From assembly GCA_001321835.1 (NCBI GenBank), contig JPUR01000235.1, positions 1-11,414 of the forward strand: 11,414 nt of DNA. Reading direction: 5' to 3'. Made by a program: the position numbers and the translations under genes. Source of the DNA: Marinosulfonomonas sp. PRT-SC04 (GTDB lineage Bacteria > Pseudomonadota > Alphaproteobacteria > Rhodobacterales > Rhodobacteraceae). How positions within the stretch are numbered: position 1 is the stretch's first letter; every line of letters starts with the position of its first letter. The notes beneath the pieces are model-generated. The model searched no databases. It was not told where the DNA came from and saw only the letters and a list, made by a program, of their open reading frames with translations. This document shows, in pieces, positions 7,824 through 11,414 of this stretch.

Positions 7824-8974
7824 TGTCTGATAAAAGCTTTCTCGACTGGCCGTTTTTGGAGCCTCGCCACAAAGAACTGGCCAATGGGCTTGATCGTTGG
7901 GCGACTGATAATCTTGGTGCCATTAACCACGACGATACCGACAACGCTTGTCGTACGTTGGTCAAAGCGCTGGGGGATGGCGGTTGGTTACAGCACACGG
8001 CCGCCGAAGCGGGCGAGACGTTGGATGTCCGCGCCTTATGTATCACGCGTGAAACACTGGCGCGACACGATGGTTTGGCCGATTTCGCTTTTGCGATGCA
8101 GGGATTGGGAACCGGAGCGATTTCGCTGTTTGGCACACCAGAACAGCAATCGGAATGGCTGCCACTGACCCGCACGGGTCAGGCCATCGCCGCCTTCGCC
8201 TTGACAGAGCCGCAATCCGGTTCTGACGTTGCAAATTCTACTATGACAGCCACGCGCGATGGCGATGACTTTGTTCTTAACGGTGAAAAGACCTGGATTT
8301 CCAATGGCGGAATTGCCGATGTCTATACGGTGTTTGCCCGCACTGGCGAGGCTCCGGGGGCGAAGGGCTTGTCGGCGTTTATCGTACCTGCGGATACCAA
8401 GGGCCTAGAGATAACCGAACGCCTGCACACTATTGCACCGCACCCTCTGGCGTCTCTCACATTCACTGATTGCCGTATTCCGGCCTCGGCCCTTTTGGGT
8501 AAACGGGGCGAGGGTTTCAAAATCGCGATGTCAGTTCTCGACGTCTTCCGATCAACCGTTGCGGCCGCTGCCCTTGGTTTTGCCCGTCGTGCTTTGGACG
8601 AGTCATTGGATCGCGTCAGCACACGAGAAGTGCAGGGAGCGCCGTTGTTTGAGTTGCAAATGGTGCAAGGCCATATTGCGGATATGGCCGTGGATATCGA
8701 CGCCAGCGCGTTGCTTATTTACCGCGCAGCTTGGGCCAAGGATTCTGGCGCACCGCGGATCACACGCGAGGCAGCTATGGCCAAGCTGTTCTCAACTGAT
8801 CAAGCGCAAAAAGTTATTGACCGCGCAGTGCAATTGCACGGTGGAGACGGCGTAAAAAGTGGCGAAACGGTCGAAAAACTGTACCGCGAAATACGTGCGT
8901 TACGCATTTATGAAGGCGCATCGGATGTCCAGCGAGTCATCATCGCCCGTCAGACAATGGGAGCAAAAACATGA
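7823..8974 (+). CDS. Acyl-CoA dehydrogenase
   Basis: This 383-residue FAD enzyme introduces a 2,3 double bond in an acyl-CoA and passes electrons to electron-transfer flavoprotein. It shows the flavin motif [11 protein letters not shown] (125-135), [11 protein letters not shown] (156-166), the QLHGGDG stretch (337-343) and the catalytic base E364 in [11 protein letters not shown]. It lacks the [10 protein letters not shown] carboxylate-binding stretch seen in the gcdH product here, so it is a second, different acyl-CoA dehydrogenase. The substrate is probably a ring or ring-opened intermediate of the anthraniloyl-CoA route; the exact one cannot be read from sequence. A GAGGG ribosome site (7812-7816) precedes the ATG, which shares one base with the previous stop. 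It overlaps kynA by ATGA. Confidence 0.92.
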   Translation: MSDKSFLDWPFLEPRHKELANGLDRWATDNLGAINHDDTDNACRTLVKALGDGGWLQHTAAEAGETLDVRALCITRETLARHDGLADFAFAMQGLGTGAISLFGTPEQQSEWLPLTRTGQAIAAFALTEPQSGSDVANSTMTATRDGDDFVLNGEKTWISNGGIADVYTVFARTGEAPGAKGLSAFIVPADTKGLEITERLHTIAPHPLASLTFTDCRIPASALLGKRGEGFKIAMSVLDVFRSTVAAAALGFARRALDESLDRVSTREVQGAPLFELQMVQGHIADMAVDIDASALLIYRAAWAKDSGAPRITREAAMAKLFSTDQAQKVIDRAVQLHGGDGVKSGETVEKLYREIRALRIYEGASDVQRVIIARQTMGAKT

Positions 8975-9807
8975 CCGAAGCCTATGATCCGGCAAAAGAA
9001 GGCGCGCAAATGAACTTCGACGGACGTATGTCTTACGGAGAGTATTTGCACATAGACCAAATCCTTGCACAGCAGAAATGCCTGTCAGACGCGCCTGATG
9101 AGTTACTGTTTATAATTCAACACCAAACGTCTGAATTATGGATGAAACTTTTGCTACATGAAATGGCCAGCGCCCGCACCGCGATTTCAGAAGATCGCCT
9201 GCCACATGCCTTTAAGATGATGGCACGTGTTTCGCGGATACTTGAGCAGTTGAACAATGCTTGGGATGTTTTGCGAACCATGACGCCTAGCGATTATTCT
9301 ACGTTTAGGGATCAACTTGGGCAAAGCTCGGGGTTTCAATCCTTGCAATACCGCATGATCGAATTTGTGCTGGGTAACCGAAACATAGCAATGCTGAAAC
9401 CGCACGCACATATAGCGTCGGCAACTAAAATGCTTGAAGACGAACTTGCTAAGCCATGCCTTTATCACGAGGTATTGCGATATGCGAACCGTCAGGGCTT
9501 CGCTGTTCCGGACTACGTCTTGGGGGAACCACAGACAACGCCGCATACTGCTGATCCGCAAATTATGGCGCTTTGGGCAACTGTTTATAACGACACGTCC
9601 GCGCATTGGACGCTCTATGAATTGGCTGAAAAGCTGGTGGATATAGAGGATTACTTCCGACGCTGGCGGTTTAACCATGTGACCACAGTGCAACGTATTA
9701 TCGGCTTCAAGCGCGGAACAGGTGGCACCAATGGCGTCAGCTATTTGCGGCGCATGCTCGAAGTTGAGCTTTTTCCTGAGCTGTGGAATGTCAGGACGGA
9801 ATTGTAA
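8971..9807 (+). CDS. kynA: Tryptophan 2,3-dioxygenase
   Basis: This 278-residue haem dioxygenase opens the indole ring of L-tryptophan to give N-formylkynurenine, the first step of the kynurenine route. The family blocks are complete: FIIQHQTSELW (47-57), TPSDYSTFRDQLGQSSGFQSLQYR (105-128), and FNHVTTVQRIIGFKRGTGGTNGVSYL (234-259). H51, Y109, R113 and H236 (the proximal haem ligand) correspond to H55, Y113, R117 and H240 of the Xanthomonas enzyme with a constant offset of 4. The length is normal. The start ATG overlaps the previous stop. Finding it between the acyl-CoA dehydrogenase and the anthranilate-CoA ligase ties tryptophan breakdown to the anthraniloyl-CoA route. Kynurenine formamidase and kynureninase, needed in between, are not in the window. 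Confidence 0.97.
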   Translation: MTEAYDPAKEGAQMNFDGRMSYGEYLHIDQILAQQKCLSDAPDELLFIIQHQTSELWMKLLLHEMASARTAISEDRLPHAFKMMARVSRILEQLNNAWDVLRTMTPSDYSTFRDQLGQSSGFQSLQYRMIEFVLGNRNIAMLKPHAHIASATKMLEDELAKPCLYHEVLRYANRQGFAVPDYVLGEPQTTPHTADPQIMALWATVYNDTSAHWTLYELAEKLVDIEDYFRRWRFNHVTTVQRIIGFKRGTGGTNGVSYLRRMLEVELFPELWNVRTEL

Positions 9808-9808
9808 C

Positions 9809-11414
9809 ATGATAAACCTTGGTCCAACCGCACACTCGGATACTTTTACGCGCGACGGGTTACCACCTGCCGATCAGTGGCCAGAGTTTTTGTTGGATAA
9901 CTTCGATTATCCCGAATACCTGAACGTCGCAGTCGAGTTGACCGATGCGATGGTGGATAAGGGCTTTGGGGACAATACTGCGTTGATAGGTAACGGCAGG
10001 CGTCGAACCTATAAGGAGCTGTCAGACTGGACCAACAGGTTAGCCCATGTGCTTGTTGATGATCTAGGCGTAAAGCCGGGCAACCGTGTGTTGATCCGCT
10101 CGGCCAATAATCCGGCGATGGTGGCGTGTTGGCTTGCAGCAACGAAAGTTGGTGCGGTTGTTGTTAATACAATGCCGATGTTGCGCAGCGTCGAACTGGC
10201 GGCGATTATTGACAAGGCCGAAATTACGCACGCATTGTGCGACGTGCGTCTGATGGACGAAATGACCCATTGCGCCAAGCGTAGCAAGTTTTTGAAAACT
10301 GTTGCGACGTTTGACGGCACTTCTAACCATGACGCCGATTTGGACCGACTTGCATTAGAAAAGCCTGTGAGGTTTGATGCCGTAAAAACCGGCAGCTGTG
10401 ATGTAGCACTGCTTGGATTCACGTCCGGCACGACCGGCGATCCCAAAGCCACGATGCATTTCCACCGTGATCTACTGATTATTGCCGACGGATATGCGAA
10501 AGAGGTTTTGGGCGTAACCCCCGAGGATGTTTTTGTCGGCTCGCCACCACTGGCATTCACTTTCGGGCTGGGCGGAATGGCGATTTTTCCGCTGCGTTTC
10601 GGGGCCGCGGCAACGTTGCTGGAAAATGCTTCACCGACAAATATGATCGAGATTATTGAGAAATACAAAGCGACGGTTTGTTTCACGGCACCAACGGCCT
10701 ACCGCGTGATGTTGGCTGCAATGGACGAAGGGGCAGACCTTTCCAGTTTGCGCGCTGCGGTGTCAGCCGGTGAAACCTTGCCCGCACAGATCTATCGAGA
10801 ATGGATTGAGAAAACCGGTAAAATCATGCTCGACGGTATCGGCGCGACGGAGATGCTGCATATTTTCATCTCCAACCGCTTTGAGGATTCACGACCTGCA
10901 TGCACGGGTAAACCTGTGACGGGTTACCTTGTGCGTGTAGTTGACGAGAATATGAACGACATGCCCGTTGGCGAGGTCGGACGGCTTGCTGTGCGCGGTC
11001 CGACTGGTTGTAGATATCTGAATGATGAACGCCAGAAAACCTATGTGAAGGACGGCTGGAACATCACCGGCGATAGCTTTTCGATGGATGTTGATGGGTA
11101 TTTGCATTTTGCGGCGCGCAACGACGACATGATTATTTCGTCGGGCTATAATATCGCGGGACCAGAGGTCGAGGCGGCGTTGCTGTCCCATGTCGCGGTC
11201 GCGGAATGTGCTGTAATCGGCACACCGGACGAACAGCGTGGTATGCTGGTCGAGGCGCATATCGTGCTTAACGACGGCTTTGAGGCCTCGCAGGATACGC
11301 GCAAAAGTTTGCAGGACCACGTTAAGGCAACTATTGCGCCTTACAAATACCCCCGATCCATCAAGGCGGAGCTGATCTGGCGCAACCGTTGGGACACAAG
11401 GCGACAAGCCGAAG
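9809..11414 (+). CDS. abmG: Anthranilate (2-aminobenzoate)-CoA ligase, 3' end beyond window
   Basis: This is an ANL-superfamily AMP-forming acyl-CoA synthetase, 535 codons without a stop up to the right edge. It would activate anthranilate with ATP and CoA to anthraniloyl-CoA, the substrate of the enzyme encoded at 3501-5789. Visible motifs are the P-loop FTSGTTGDPKATMHFHRD (204-221), the GIGATEM aromatic-acid ligase motif (343-349), GWNITGDSF (416-424) and the hinge region YLHFAARNDDMIISSGYNIAGPEVE (431-455). The family is close to benzoate-CoA ligase; anthranilate specificity is inferred from context. The ATG follows the kynA stop by one base, with a purine-rich GGACGGA upstream. After PYKYPRSIK (511-519) the usual ending with an L-P-R-T-x-T-G-K motif is not recognisable in this frame. 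That may reflect a frameshift, divergence or a junction near the edge. Confidence 0.85.
   Translation, partial: MINLGPTAHSDTFTRDGLPPADQWPEFLLDNFDYPEYLNVAVELTDAMVDKGFGDNTALIGNGRRRTYKELSDWTNRLAHVLVDDLGVKPGNRVLIRSANNPAMVACWLAATKVGAVVVNTMPMLRSVELAAIIDKAEITHALCDVRLMDEMTHCAKRSKFLKTVATFDGTSNHDADLDRLALEKPVRFDAVKTGSCDVALLGFTSGTTGDPKATMHFHRDLLIIADGYAKEVLGVTPEDVFVGSPPLAFTFGLGGMAIFPLRFGAAATLLENASPTNMIEIIEKYKATVCFTAPTAYRVMLAAMDEGADLSSLRAAVSAGETLPAQIYREWIEKTGKIMLDGIGATEMLHIFISNRFEDSRPACTGKPVTGYLVRVVDENMNDMPVGEVGRLAVRGPTGCRYLNDERQKTYVKDGWNITGDSFSMDVDGYLHFAARNDDMIISSGYNIAGPEVEAALLSHVAVAECAVIGTPDEQRGMLVEAHIVLNDGFEASQDTRKSLQDHVKATIAPYKYPRSIKAELIWRNRWDTRRQAE

Noticed and set aside
9187..9810. Open frame of 207 codons opposite kynA
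   Set aside because: kynA is supported by all its family motifs; the antisense translation shows no motif and no ribosome site.
10009..10686. Open frame of 225 codons opposite the CoA ligase
   Set aside because: Ser/Ala/Thr-rich shadow of a conserved AMP-binding gene, with no independent support.
1..11414. CRISPR array, tRNA or rRNA genes
   Set aside because: Apart from the short gap at 3339-3500 and the left edge, the window is filled by coding sequence; no periodic repeats or tRNA-like folds were seen.

Overview
The window is a catabolic gene cluster, probably from an alphaproteobacterium. A Rhodobacteraceae/Roseobacter-type host is my inference from protein style, a G+C content near one half by eye, and very tight gene packing. 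Nine protein-coding genes form two divergent transcription units around one AT-rich control region at about 3339-3500. All internal junctions but one overlap by 1-4 bases; the exception is a one-base gap, so translation is probably coupled.

Left unit, minus strand: a glutaryl-CoA dehydrogenase (gcdH, 2127-3338) followed by a fused enoyl-CoA hydratase/3-hydroxyacyl-CoA dehydrogenase (112-2130). The fused protein keeps its catalytic residues but loses its normal C-terminus just before the window edge. Bases 1-39 read as what may be the last codons of an IS3-family transposase, so an insertion or rearrangement may have clipped the 3' end.

Right unit, plus strand: a two-domain anthraniloyl-CoA (2-aminobenzoyl-CoA) monooxygenase/reductase, a short-chain dehydrogenase with a TTG start, a MarR-type repressor, an atypical crotonase lacking both hydratase glutamates, an acyl-CoA dehydrogenase, tryptophan 2,3-dioxygenase (kynA), and an anthranilate-CoA ligase (abmG-like) that runs off the right edge.

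Together this is the aerobic CoA-thioester route for anthranilate known from Azoarcus evansii, joined to the first step of tryptophan breakdown. The expected flow is tryptophan -> N-formylkynurenine (KynA) -> kynurenine -> anthranilate (formamidase and kynureninase not in the window) -> anthraniloyl-CoA (ligase) -> 2-amino-5-oxocyclohex-1-enecarboxyl-CoA (monooxygenase/reductase) -> ring opening and beta-oxidation-like steps (SDR, crotonase, acyl-CoA dehydrogenase, fused FadB-like protein) -> glutaryl-CoA -> crotonyl-CoA (GcdH). The steps after the monooxygenase/reductase are poorly defined in the literature I know. The most interesting candidate is the crotonase at 7014-7823: it has an Asp where MenB, BadI and 4-chlorobenzoyl-CoA dehalogenase have theirs, which would suit a ring-opening hydrolase. 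The control region holds two inverted copies of a TTCAAGCA motif placed on the two divergent promoters, a likely operator pair for the MarR protein.
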